DNA of 23,954 bases from an uncultured Chloracidobacterium sp. (lineage in GTDB: Bacteria > Acidobacteriota > Blastocatellia > Pyrinomonadales > Pyrinomonadaceae). The position numbers and the translations under genes are program-made. The stretch's first letter is position 1. Every line of letters starts with the position of its first letter. This document shows positions 1-7,167 of this stretch, piece after piece. The stretch spans positions 1 to 23,954 of the forward strand of contig CALDGX010000111.1 of assembly GCA_937941715.1 (NCBI GenBank). Direction: 5' to 3'. Under the pieces are notes generated by a model. It was given only the letters and a program-made list of their open reading frames with translations, had not been told where the DNA came from and searched no databases.

Positions 1-226
1 CGATGGCAAATATTTTTGATAAAACGCTCCGGTCACGCAAATAGCTGAACGTTATTGCCGTCAGCAGCAAGAGCGTAGTAAGTAATTCCATTCGCCACGG
101 CTGATTGGATTGAACGTTCGGTTGAGGCAGCGGGAAGAGCATTGCGACCAGCATCACCGCAACGACTATTGCCTGCCAGTCAATGCCGGGGTGTCGGCCG
201 CGTAATTTGGACGGGGAATCGGACAT
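1..226 (-). CDS. N-terminal part of an unidentified membrane protein (cut by window edge)
   Basis: An open frame starts with ATG at 226 and runs off the left edge, giving about 75 residues (MSDSPSKLRGRHPG...). After a short basic N-terminus come two hydrophobic stretches, roughly residues 18-33 and 48-60, separated by a polar Pro/Asn/Gln loop. This is the pattern of a polytopic inner-membrane protein. No family motif is visible in the fragment; an O-antigen-ligase-like or other multi-TM protein would fit, but this is a guess. No clear Shine-Dalgarno precedes the ATG. A TATAGT hexamer on the minus strand (241-246) lies so close that a transcript from it would have almost no leader. The gene lies downstream of the pilins but behind a strong terminator, so it is probably a separate unit. 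Confidence 0.5.
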   Translation of the reverse strand, partial: MSDSPSKLRGRHPGIDWQAIVVAVMLVAMLFPLPQPNVQSNQPWRMELLTTLLLLTAITFSYLRDRSVLSKIFAI

Positions 227-321
227 CGTCAAGGACAAATACTATATGTCAGATGTTCAAATGACAAACCATTGCCGGATCTACTCGGTCGCAAAATCAG
301 GGATGGCATTGGATCAAAATG

Positions 322-355
322 AAAAAAGGGGAACGCCGAACAGGCGTTCCCCTTT
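322..355 (-). terminator. Rho-independent terminator after pilin gene 1
   Basis: On the minus strand a perfect 13-bp stem (AAAGGGGAACGCC / GGCGTTCCCCTTT) with a 5-nt loop is followed by a T run. It lies about 20 bp past the stop codon of the downstream pilin (377). It closes the pilin unit and separates it from the membrane-protein gene at the window edge. Confidence 0.9.
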
Positions 356-376
356 GTTGCCAATGTTGATTCAAAA

Positions 377-877
377 CTAGTTCTGCAGAGCCGTAGCATT
401 GCTGACAGCCGTGACATCAGCATACTGAGCGGTCAACGTCGTGTCGCCCTTCAGAACACCGTCGGTGGCGATACCGAAGCGGCGTGAGCCGGTCGCGGTG
501 ACACCCGACGTGGTTGCCGGAAGTGCTGAGAACCAGAACTGTGCCGGAGCCGATGATGTAGCTGCGACCTGGCCGCCAACGAAGTTGTAACCGCTCTTCG
601 TGCCGGTTCCGAGAACGCCGTCGATGAGTCCCGGGCCTGCAAGCGAGCTCAAAGCCACGGTCGAGTTTGAAGTGTCGCCGGCATAATTGCCGTTGCCATA
701 GGTCGAAGCATATGTCATCTGAGCACCGTGCAGCGTGCGGCTAGCCGAAACGGCCGAACCTTCGTTAGCTGAACGACGGGCAGCGAGCAAGTTGGGGATG
801 GCGATCGCGGCGATGATGCCGATGATGACCACAACGATAAGAAGTTCGATAAGCGAGAAACCTTTCTGATCTTTCAT
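377..877 (-). CDS. pilA: Type IV major pilin-like protein, copy 1 (downstream copy)
   Basis: A 166-aa prepilin from ATG at 877. The short leader MKDQKG is followed by the class III signal FSLIELLIVVVIIGIIAAIAIPNLLAARR: prepilin peptidase would cut after Gly6, and Glu5 of the mature protein is present, followed by the hydrophobic alpha-1 helix used for assembly. The C-terminal globular part is rich in Ser/Thr/Gly/Ala and has no cysteine, so the usual pilin disulfide loop is absent. An in-frame TTG at 883 lies 6 nt from the AGGAG sequence while the ATG lies 12 nt away. TTG could therefore be used, adding two residues to the leader. The coding sequence differs from copy 2 at only three positions: a398 (synonymous), c871 (Asp3 here, Asn3 in copy 2) and c377 in the stop codon (TAG here, TAA there). 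No sigma-54 promoter is seen directly in front of it, so expression probably depends on readthrough from copy 2 or on an unrecognised promoter in the spacer. Confidence 0.93.
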   Translation of the reverse strand: MKDQKGFSLIELLIVVVIIGIIAAIAIPNLLAARRSANEGSAVSASRTLHGAQMTYASTYGNGNYAGDTSNSTVALSSLAGPGLIDGVLGTGTKSGYNFVGGQVAATSSAPAQFWFSALPATTSGVTATGSRRFGIATDGVLKGDTTLTAQYADVTAVSNATALQN

Positions 878-883
878 TTGCAA

Positions 884-1095
884 TTCAATCTCCTTTTGCG
901 GAAGTTAGTGGTGGAAAGGGAGTTTGGTCCGAAGTTAAGACCAAACTATCGATCACGTCGCGGCCTGAGAACATGTCGCTTCCGACCGGACGCGAAACTC
1001 CCGGGTTCGGACCGGGAATGCTGTTAGAGAAACACTTCAGGGGAGCATCATTACTGATGCTCCCCGTACGCCTAAGTTAGATTCAGGCGGTTAAG
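884..1095 (-). other. Structured spacer between the two pilin genes
   Basis: This 212-nt non-coding segment forms the 5' leader of pilin copy 1 and the 3' flank of copy 2. It contains three perfect inverted repeats: 1040-1065 (11-bp stem), 999-1017 (TCCCGG/CCGGGA, 7-nt loop) and 921-947 (AGTTTGGTC/GACCAAACT, 9-nt loop). The AAAGGAG ribosome-binding site of copy 1 lies at its end. No -24/-12 promoter and no open frame of note is visible. Possible roles are partial termination, mRNA stability or translational control of copy 1. Confidence 0.55.
1040..1065 (-). terminator. Hairpin after pilin copy 2 (weak or partial terminator)
   Basis: A perfect 11-bp GC-rich stem (GGGGAGCATCA/TGATGCTCCCC) with a 4-nt loop begins 30 bp past the stop of copy 2. 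On the minus strand it is followed by CTGAAGTGTTTCTC rather than a true U tract, so termination is probably incomplete. Such a hairpin could also protect the 3' end of the upstream pilin mRNA. Confidence 0.5.
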
Positions 1096-1596
1096 TTAGT
1101 TCTGCAGAGCCGTAGCGTTGCTGACAGCCGTGACATCAGCATACTGAGCGGTCAACGTCGTGTCGCCCTTCAGAACACCGTCGGTGGCGATACCGAAGCG
1201 GCGTGAGCCGGTCGCGGTGACACCCGACGTGGTTGCCGGAAGTGCTGAGAACCAGAACTGTGCCGGAGCCGATGATGTAGCTGCGACCTGGCCGCCAACG
1301 AAGTTGTAACCGCTCTTCGTGCCGGTTCCGAGAACGCCGTCGATGAGTCCCGGGCCTGCAAGCGAGCTCAAAGCCACGGTCGAGTTTGAAGTGTCGCCGG
1401 CATAATTGCCGTTGCCATAGGTCGAAGCATATGTCATCTGAGCACCGTGCAGCGTGCGGCTAGCCGAAACGGCCGAACCTTCGTTAGCTGAACGACGGGC
1501 AGCGAGCAAGTTGGGGATGGCGATCGCGGCGATGATGCCGATGATGACCACAACGATAAGAAGTTCGATAAGCGAGAAACCTTTCTGATTTTTCAT
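1096..1596 (-). CDS. pilA: Type IV major pilin-like protein, copy 2 (promoter-proximal copy)
   Basis: A 166-aa prepilin from ATG at 1596 (MKNQKG | FSLIELLIVVV...), with the same class III leader, mature Glu5 and hydrophobic alpha-1 helix as copy 1. A longer open frame reaches 1824, but that extension crosses the sigma-54 promoter and lacks pilin features, so the ATG next to the conserved leader is chosen. The AGGAG sequence lies 14 nt upstream, a long spacing. The mature sequence is identical to copy 1; only residue 3 of the leader differs (Asn for Asp). The gene has a clear -24/-12 promoter about 80 bp upstream and sits directly downstream of pilSR, so it is very likely the PilR-controlled copy. 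It would be exported, processed by PilD and polymerised into a type IV pilus or related pseudopilus. Confidence 0.93.
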   Translation of the reverse strand: MKNQKGFSLIELLIVVVIIGIIAAIAIPNLLAARRSANEGSAVSASRTLHGAQMTYASTYGNGNYAGDTSNSTVALSSLAGPGLIDGVLGTGTKSGYNFVGGQVAATSSAPAQFWFSALPATTSGVTATGSRRFGIATDGVLKGDTTLTAQYADVTAVSNATALQN

Positions 1597-1660
1597 TTGT
1601 AATTCACAATCTCCTGAAGTTTTAGAAATCTTTGTACCTTTCCCAGGCCGCAGATACCTA

Positions 1661-1677
1661 TACAAGAGGCGTGCCAA
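1661..1677 (-). promoter_or_regulatory. Sigma-54 (-24/-12) promoter for the pilin genes
   Basis: The minus strand reads TTGGCACGCCTCTTGTA. This matches the sigma-54 consensus TTGGCACG-N4-TTGCW with a single change in the -12 box (TTGT). Spacing is exact. The predicted start point is near 1650, giving a leader of about 54 nt before pilin copy 2. The neighbouring pilR encodes a sigma-54 activator, which supports the call. Confidence 0.85.
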
Positions 1678-1722
1678 ACGAAAAATAAAGATCAACGAGG
1701 ACGCTAAGTGCTGTAAATATAT

Positions 1723-1734
1723 AGAGTTAACTCT
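1723..1734. promoter_or_regulatory. Palindrome, candidate activator site
   Basis: AGAGTTAACTCT is a perfect 12-bp palindrome centred about 78 bp upstream of the predicted sigma-54 start point, a usual distance for an enhancer-type activator site. It lies in an AT-rich stretch. That PilR binds here is inference. Confidence 0.4.
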
Positions 1735-1808
1735 TGAGGGCCCAATGCGCCGCGTTGGAGACGCAGCCGCTGGCATGGCAATGCTTACAGTTTTTGGCAA
1801 CCGAATAC

Positions 1809-1823
1809 TGACAAATATTGTCA
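1809..1823. promoter_or_regulatory. Inverted repeat TGACAA-N3-TTGTCA, candidate activator site
   Basis: A perfect 6+6 inverted repeat with a 3-bp centre lies about 165 bp upstream of the predicted pilin start point and 43 bp past the pilR stop. The TGTC half-sites resemble those reported for Pseudomonas PilR, and the distance suits an upstream activating sequence. It could instead be a site for an unrelated regulator. Confidence 0.4.
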
Positions 1824-1866
1824 AGAATGGACCGTAAAGGGCGTTTCGATCTTCGAAAGTACCGAT

Positions 1867-3264
1867 CTAGTTATCCGAACCGCGCATTTGTGCCGAGATC
1901 GACCGAATGTCGTGCTTATCGAGCAAATGTCGAAGCGAGCGAACCGGCATTTTCAGAAGTTCGGCAGCCTTTGTTTGATTACCCGACGTTTTGCGAAGAG
2001 CTTCCATCACGTAAGTTCGTTCGAGATTATCAAGGTGAGTCGCGAGATCGATACCGTCGTCAGGCAGATCAAACTCGGACTTGATCCGTTCGGGATTATA
2101 ATTTGTGATGTGGTCCGGCAGCCGGTCAGGCCGGATCTCTTCCCCGCGTTCGAGGGCGACCGCTCGCTCGATCGTGTGTTCGAGCTCGCGGACATTACCG
2201 TGCCAGGCGTATTGTTCTAGCAGGTCCATTGATTTTGATGCAATGGTGACTGAACGGCCGGTCTGATCGCAGAATTTCCTGATAAAGTGTTCGACCAGCT
2301 CTGGAATATCGCTTCGGCGTTCACGAAGCGGAGGTAGATTTATAGGAATGACGGAAATACGGTAAAACAGGTCTTCGCGAAAGGTACCCTCCTCAGACAT
2401 CGCTTTGAGGTCACGGTTCGTTGCTGCGATCACCCGGGCGTCGATCGCGATCTCATCGTGAGCTCCGACCGGACGGACGCGGCGTTCCTGCAATACCCGA
2501 AGAAGTTTTACCTGCATCGCCGGCGACATTTCACCGATCTCGTCCAAAAAGATCGTTCCGTTATGGGCCGCCTCGAATAACCCTTTGCGGTTAGCGGTGG
2601 CTCCCGTGAATGAGCCCTTCATATATCCAAATAGCTCGGACTCAAGCAAGGTTTCGGTGAAAGCACCACAGTTTATGGAAATAAATGGTTTTTCCGCTCG
2701 CGGGCTTAGGTCGTGTATGGCGCGGGCGACCAGTTCCTTTCCGGTACCGCTCTCGCCGGTGATCAATACCGTCGATTGGACCTCGGCGACGGTCTCGATC
2801 ATTTGAAAGATCGCATCCATCTTTGGCGAAGAACCGACTATGTTCGTAACGCTCCCGCGGTCGCGCTGTGCCCGTTTGAAGGCTCGATTCTCATCAATGA
2901 GGGCTTGCTTTTCGAGGGTTTTGCTGATGATGAGCTTGAGCTCTTCGACGTCAAACGGTTTTGTGATGAAATCGTCGGCACCGAGTTTGAACGCTTCGCG
3001 GGCGGTATCTACCGAGGCAAAGGCCGTCATCAGTACCACGCCGATCTCGGGTTGAGTTTCGCGAACGGCTCGCAGAAGTTCGATACCGTCCATATCGGGC
3101 ATTTTCACGTCTGAAATGATCACGTCCGAAGGCTCTTCGGCCAGTAGCTCGAGGGCCTGCCGACCGTTCATCGCGGTGCGGATATTGTGCCCCTCATTGC
3201 CGAACACAAGGCTGAGCAATTGCCTGAAGCTCTGCTCGTCATCAACGATCAGTATATTTGCCAT
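1867..3264 (-). CDS. pilR: PilR-type sigma-54-dependent response regulator
   Basis: A 465-aa NtrC-family activator from ATG at 3264 (MANILIVDDEQ); the open frame extends to a TTG at 3339, but only the chosen start begins the receiver fold. The receiver domain (1-120) has acidic residues D8/D9, phospho-acceptor D52 in SDVKMPD, and the T/K switch residues in LMTAF and TKPF. The AAA+ domain carries Walker A GESGTGKE, the sigma-54 contact loop GSFTGA (a common variant of GAFTGA) and Walker B FLDEIGEM. A Fis-type helix-turn-helix (GNQTKAAELLKMPVRSL) forms the C-terminus. The gene follows pilS by 90 bp and precedes the pilins, whose promoter is of sigma-54 type. It would activate that promoter when phosphorylated by PilS. 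The ribosome-binding site is weak, so coupling with pilS is likely. Confidence 0.9.
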   Translation of the reverse strand: MANILIVDDEQSFRQLLSLVFGNEGHNIRTAMNGRQALELLAEEPSDVIISDVKMPDMDGIELLRAVRETQPEIGVVLMTAFASVDTAREAFKLGADDFITKPFDVEELKLIISKTLEKQALIDENRAFKRAQRDRGSVTNIVGSSPKMDAIFQMIETVAEVQSTVLITGESGTGKELVARAIHDLSPRAEKPFISINCGAFTETLLESELFGYMKGSFTGATANRKGLFEAAHNGTIFLDEIGEMSPAMQVKLLRVLQERRVRPVGAHDEIAIDARVIAATNRDLKAMSEEGTFREDLFYRISVIPINLPPLRERRSDIPELVEHFIRKFCDQTGRSVTIASKSMDLLEQYAWHGNVRELEHTIERAVALERGEEIRPDRLPDHITNYNPERIKSEFDLPDDGIDLATHLDNLERTYVMEALRKTSGNQTKAAELLKMPVRSLRHLLDKHDIRSISAQMRGSDN

Positions 3265-3354
3265 ATTTTGGTCTTGAAAAGTTAACCCGAAACGTGATCG
3301 GCCGCAAACATTTTGACAAATCTCTGCATCGCAGTTCAAGGCGAACGCACGTCG

Positions 3355-5073
3355 TTATTTTTTATTCACATTCAAAAATCTGTTAAGAGCCAGATCGCTG
3401 CCATTCTGGTCATCAGGGTTTACAGGCATATTCCGCCGGCTTTGCTCGCCGGTCGGGAGATCGATCGTGATGGTCGTTCCCTTGCCTTCGAGGCTGCGAA
3501 CATTTATTACGCCGTTGTGGTCGCGGACGATCTGATATACGATCGACAGCCCAAGTCCTGTGCCGCCCGACGTCGAATTTGAAAACGGCTCGAAGAGCTG
3601 TTCAACCTGTTCCGGCGACATGCCCTTGCCGGTGTCTTCGATCGAGATCCGGACGCGGTTGTTCGGGATCCGCTCCAGGCCGATCCGCAATTTTCCGCCA
3701 TTAGGCATCGCCTGCATGGCGTTTCGCGCCAGGTTCCAAAAAATCTGGCGAAGCTGAGCCGGATCAGCCGCTATCATGATCGATTCGGACCCGGAATCGT
3801 CGATCAATTCGTGATGTGCTTCGACGTCGGGGCTGTGCCTTAACAGCTTCATTAACTCACGAACCGCCTCGGCGACATCCGTTTGAACAAATTCGGCAGC
3901 CGGCGGCCGTGCGTAGCTCAAAAAGTTGGTAATGATACTGTTTAGGCGATCGGATTCCTTCAAGATGATCTCCATTAACTCAGCATTCATCGATCCACGT
4001 TCGGTATTGGACTCGAGAACCTGGATCGCCCCACGCATCGCCCCAAGCGGATTGCGTATCTCGTGAGCGAGGCCTGCGGCAACGCGGCCGACGGCGGCCA
4101 AACGATCCTTTCGTTTAACGCTTTCCTCCATCGAGCGAATCTCGGTCAGATCCTGAAACGTTATGATCAGTCCCGTCGTTTCGCTGTTTTCGGAAAATAG
4201 TTGTGTGACGCCGTAACCGATCTTCACGGCGAAACCATCCGGCGTTATGAGATCTGCCTCAAAGCGCGGAACATGCTCGCCATTTTCGGCTGCATCGAGC
4301 GAGAGTTCGATCGCCTCGGTGATGTCGCCGAAGATCGAGTGGACCGATCTCGTGCGTGCTTCGGCCGACGTTAATCCGGTGATCTCGGTTGCGGCGGAGT
4401 TGAACGTGATGACATTCCCGTCGAGGTCGGTAGTTATCAAACCGGATCGGATCGATTCGATTATTCTCTCGTGTAGAACCCGAAGACTCGCTAACGACCG
4501 CTCGGTCGCCTCGAGTTGCTCACCCGAGTTTCTCCTTTCGCTTAGTCGAGACGCCAAAAGACCGACCACCAGAAACGCCACGATGTGAAAGCTGACGATC
4601 TGCACAACCTTGCTCGTGGCTTGTGCCGGGCCCGAAGGTTCCAGCACCAAGTTCACGGTCATCAGGGCTAAAATCGTGAATAGAAAGACGCACGAGACCG
4701 CCAGGAACAATGTCTGAAGCGGTCGAAGGAAAAAGCTGCCGACGCTGATCAGAACGATGTAGAGCGTAATATAAGGTGAGGTGAGGTCACCTGTCCGCCA
4801 GACGAGCCATGTTATCAGCAATGCGTCCATTAGGAACTGGAGGCGCACCTGCCAGGCGATCTCCTTGCTGAGACGCAAGAGAAAGAAGTAAAGGATCGTC
4901 AGTCCGACCGAAATAATAAAGACGAGAAACAGTCCCTGCGGAAAGCTTTCGAATGAGAGCTGCAGACGGCCGCTGTGCCAGATCCAACTCGTCACGAGCA
5001 ACAAGAAGATAACCAAAAGCCGCCCGATTATAAGCGTCTGGATACGTTGAGTGTAGTTTGTATTGGCTGTCAC
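3355..5073 (-). CDS. pilS: PilS-type membrane sensor histidine kinase
   Basis: A 572-aa kinase starting at GTG 5073. Residues 12-175 contain about six hydrophobic segments, the PilS arrangement of a membrane-embedded sensor without a large periplasmic domain. A PAS domain follows (about 200-315, FNSAATEITGLT). The HisKA box has H337 (AGLAHEIRNPLGA). The HATPase domain has N451 in the N box, D480-T-G-K-G and the GTGLGL G2 box at 504-509. The C-terminal 40 residues are polar and probably disordered. It lies just upstream of pilR on the same strand with no terminator between, so the two form an operon. Its signal is unknown; in Pseudomonas, PilS senses pilin in the membrane and gives feedback on pilin supply. 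I infer the same role here from position and topology. Confidence 0.88.
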   Translation of the reverse strand: MTANTNYTQRIQTLIIGRLLVIFLLLVTSWIWHSGRLQLSFESFPQGLFLVFIISVGLTILYFFLLRLSKEIAWQVRLQFLMDALLITWLVWRTGDLTSPYITLYIVLISVGSFFLRPLQTLFLAVSCVFLFTILALMTVNLVLEPSGPAQATSKVVQIVSFHIVAFLVVGLLASRLSERRNSGEQLEATERSLASLRVLHERIIESIRSGLITTDLDGNVITFNSAATEITGLTSAEARTRSVHSIFGDITEAIELSLDAAENGEHVPRFEADLITPDGFAVKIGYGVTQLFSENSETTGLIITFQDLTEIRSMEESVKRKDRLAAVGRVAAGLAHEIRNPLGAMRGAIQVLESNTERGSMNAELMEIILKESDRLNSIITNFLSYARPPAAEFVQTDVAEAVRELMKLLRHSPDVEAHHELIDDSGSESIMIAADPAQLRQIFWNLARNAMQAMPNGGKLRIGLERIPNNRVRISIEDTGKGMSPEQVEQLFEPFSNSTSGGTGLGLSIVYQIVRDHNGVINVRSLEGKGTTITIDLPTGEQSRRNMPVNPDDQNGSDLALNRFLNVNKK

Positions 5074-5154
5074 TTGCTTTTCGGTTAAACTAACGCTTCC
5101 TGGACATCAAGCCGGCAAATTATGGAAAACAACAGCAAAAAACCGGAGGCAGAA

Positions 5155-5496
5155 ATGACCGAAACCAGGCCTTGGGGCAGTTTCACGATCCTCGACGAAG
5201 CTCCAAACTTCAAGGCAAAGCGGATCGAGGTGCTTCCGGGAAAAAGACTGAGCTATCAACGGCATTCCAGGCGCTCGGAACACTGGTTCGTGACGTCCGG
5301 CACCGCTAAAGTAACATTAAACGGCGAGGAAAAACTAGTCACCAGCGGACAAGCGATCGACATACCGCTAGGATCGGCTCACCGTGTCGAAAATCCTCTC
5401 ACCGACGAGAACCTTGTGTTTATCGAGATCCAGACCGGCGATTACTTTGGCGAAGACGACATCGTCAGGCTCGAAGATGATTTCGGGCGGAGCTAG
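5155..5496 (+). CDS. Cupin, mannose-6-phosphate isomerase type II C-terminal domain
   Basis: A 113-aa single-domain protein. An upstream in-frame ATG exists at 5122, but a perfect GGAGG lies 5 nt before the ATG at 5155 and the family begins at RPWGSF, so the shorter start is preferred. Visible family features are RPWGSF, the KRIEVLPGKRLSYQRH stretch, RRSEHWFVTSGTAKVT (cupin motif 1 with metal-binding His/Glu) and the second motif IPLGSAHRVEN. It corresponds to the C-terminal cupin of ManC/AlgA-type bifunctional enzymes without the guanylyltransferase half. Such stand-alone forms are annotated as phosphomannose isomerase or sugar-phosphate cupins, but their reaction is often unproven. It is divergent from pilS and convergent with gmhB, whose stop is only 12 bp away. 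Confidence 0.85.
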   Translation: MTETRPWGSFTILDEAPNFKAKRIEVLPGKRLSYQRHSRRSEHWFVTSGTAKVTLNGEEKLVTSGQAIDIPLGSAHRVENPLTDENLVFIEIQTGDYFGEDDIVRLEDDFGRS

Positions 5497-5508
5497 ATCG
5501 GGCATTGA

Positions 5509-6060
5509 TCAGCGTTTTCCGGAGCCGGCATCTGTTATGGCCCGAACGGCTGACAGAAGGTCGTTTTCGATCAGGTCAGCATGTTCTGATGCCTTTTCGC
5601 GGTGTTTCGGGCCGTAACCGGTAAGCACCAGGACGCTTCGGATACCGGCGTTCACACCGGTCAGTACATCCAGCGACTTATCGCCAATTATCCACGACCC
5701 CGACATATCTATTTCAAAATCTGAACGAGCCGCTTCGATCATACCGGTAGCCGGTTTTCGGCAGCTGCATCCGGTATCGGGCAGGTGTGGGCAAAAATAG
5801 AACCCGTCGATCGCTCCTTCCAATTGTTGCTGAATGCGTTCGTGAATTTCCGTCATTGCCGCCTCGTCGAAATAGGAGCGGCCGATCCCTGATTGGTTGG
5901 TCACGACTATTACGAGATAGCCGTGTTCCTTAGCGATCCGTAACGCCTCGCGGGTGTAAGAGTACAACCGCAGATCGTCAACGTTTGAAAGATGGTCCAC
6001 CTCTTCGATGAGTGTGCCGTCACGATCAACAAAGATCGCCGGTTTAGGTCGATTGCTCAT
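5509..6060 (-). CDS. gmhB: D-glycero-beta-D-manno-heptose-1,7-bisphosphate 7-phosphatase
   Basis: A 183-aa HAD-superfamily histidinol-phosphate-phosphatase-type enzyme from ATG 6060. The nucleophile motif is FVDRDGTL (D12, D14), followed by VVTNQSGIGR and the late GDKSLDVLTG acid motif. Zinc loop ligands C90, H92, C98 and C100 (FCPHLPDTGCSC) are those of GmhB. The enzyme removes the 7-phosphate in ADP-heptose synthesis for LPS inner core. A TTG at 6096 would lengthen it by 12 residues, but the chosen ATG gives the normal family start. It overlaps the end of the heptosyltransferase gene by 17 bp, so it is translationally coupled and belongs to the same LPS pathway. Other genes for heptose synthesis are not in this window. 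Confidence 0.9.
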   Translation of the reverse strand: MSNRPKPAIFVDRDGTLIEEVDHLSNVDDLRLYSYTREALRIAKEHGYLVIVVTNQSGIGRSYFDEAAMTEIHERIQQQLEGAIDGFYFCPHLPDTGCSCRKPATGMIEAARSDFEIDMSGSWIIGDKSLDVLTGVNAGIRSVLVLTGYGPKHREKASEHADLIENDLLSAVRAITDAGSGKR

Positions 6061-7099
6061 TCTCTTCGGGATAAAGTGCCGCGACAACACTATCAAAAAC
6101 GTTCGCGACCGTTAGTTTGGTCATGCATCGATGATCGATCGGGCAGTCGCGCAGCATACACGGCGAACATTCTACATTATAACCAAGGATGTCGGCATTG
6201 TCGGAATACGGCCGCGTCGTAGTCGGATCGGTCGGGCCAAATATCACAACGGTCTGAGTGCCCACCGCCGGTGCGATGTGGGCGAGCCCCATGTCGTTTG
6301 CAACCAGAACATCTAGCTCCGCTAAGAGAGCTACGGCTTCGGCGATCGTGGTCTTCCCGGAAAGGTCTATCGTATTTACGCCGGACTTTGTCGCCACCTC
6401 GGCGGCGACTTCGCCGTCATCGGCGGAACCGATCAGGACAATCGCGGCGTTGAGTTCTGTACTGAGCCTATTGGCGAGCTGAGCGTAATAATTAGCCGGC
6501 CACCGTTTCGCCCTGGAGTTTGTCGATCCGACACCCAACGCGATGATCGGTCCGGAAGTTCCGTCCGCAAGGTCTGCGAGCACGTTCGCGGCGGCATTTC
6601 GGCGCTCGGAGGAAACGTCGAGGCTGATATCAGGTACAGTCTGCCCGACCGTGTCGCTTCCGATGATCCGCTTTTCGATCTCGCTGACGAGATTCAGATA
6701 GTAAAAGACCTCATGACGCCGAGCTTTCCATTCTGGTACAGCGACCGGGTCGGTCAACAGCAGTCCGCGGAGGTCCTTGTTGTATCCGATACGGCGGGGT
6801 ATGCGCGAAAGGTAAGACGTCATTGCCGATTCAAAGGAGTTCGGCAAAATTATCGCCAGATCATAATCGTCCTTTTTCAAGAACTGCGAATTATCCAGTA
6901 CGTCGCGGATCCGCCATTTGGCCGGATCATAAGTGACGATCTCGTCCAAAAAATCCGCATCACAAAACAATCCATCCGCCCACGTGCGTGTATGCAGCGT
7001 TATCCAAGCATCGGGAAAGATGCGCCGGAGTTCCCGCAGTGCGGGAACCGACATCACGGCGTCGCCGATCCAATTTGTTCCTCGGACAAGAATCTTCAC
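6044..7099 (-). CDS. waaF: LPS heptosyltransferase (WaaF-like, GT9 family)
   Basis: A 351-aa protein starting at GTG 7099 (VKILVRGTNWIGDAVMSVPALREL). This N-terminus is characteristic of ADP-heptose:LPS heptosyltransferases, with the catalytic Asp at residue 13. The second Rossmann domain carries GVGSTNSRAKRWP, LVANDMGLAHIAPAVGTQ and FGPTDP, the ADP-heptose binding region. Near the C-terminus CSPCMLRDCPIDHRC is a Cys-rich motif common in WaaF. It acts at the cytoplasmic face of the inner membrane, adding heptose to the LPS core. It sits 68 bp downstream of the SDR gene and overlaps gmhB, forming a heptose module. WaaF versus WaaC/other GT9 specificity cannot be settled from sequence alone. 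Confidence 0.88.
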   Translation of the reverse strand: MKILVRGTNWIGDAVMSVPALRELRRIFPDAWITLHTRTWADGLFCDADFLDEIVTYDPAKWRIRDVLDNSQFLKKDDYDLAIILPNSFESAMTSYLSRIPRRIGYNKDLRGLLLTDPVAVPEWKARRHEVFYYLNLVSEIEKRIIGSDTVGQTVPDISLDVSSERRNAAANVLADLADGTSGPIIALGVGSTNSRAKRWPANYYAQLANRLSTELNAAIVLIGSADDGEVAAEVATKSGVNTIDLSGKTTIAEAVALLAELDVLVANDMGLAHIAPAVGTQTVVIFGPTDPTTTRPYSDNADILGYNVECSPCMLRDCPIDHRCMTKLTVANVFDSVVAALYPEENEQST

Positions 7100-7167
7100 A
7101 CGAAAAAGTTAACAGGGAAAATATTGATAAACAAGGTGCTGACTCGCGGCCTTTCCGGGCCCAGCAT

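Noticed and set aside
377..1596. Repeat pair as an insertion sequence or transposon
   Set aside because: The repeated unit is exactly the pilin gene, has no transposase, terminal inverted repeats or target-site duplication, and is explained by gene duplication.
1771..1786. TGGCATGGCAATGCT on the plus strand as a second sigma-54 promoter
   Set aside because: It departs from the consensus in both boxes (TGGCAT, TGCT) and would read antisense into pilR.
1597..1824. N-terminal extension of pilin copy 2 in the same frame
   Set aside because: It covers the sigma-54 promoter, lacks any pilin feature and would bury the class III leader inside the protein; the ATG at 1596 matches copy 1.
2560..2620. 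GSFTGA instead of GAFTGA in PilR as a defect
   Set aside because: This substitution is common in functional sigma-54 activators and the rest of the loop is intact.
2713..3114. 133-aa plus-strand open frame opposite pilR
   Set aside because: The minus strand encodes the conserved receiver and AAA+ motifs of PilR, which explains the open frame.
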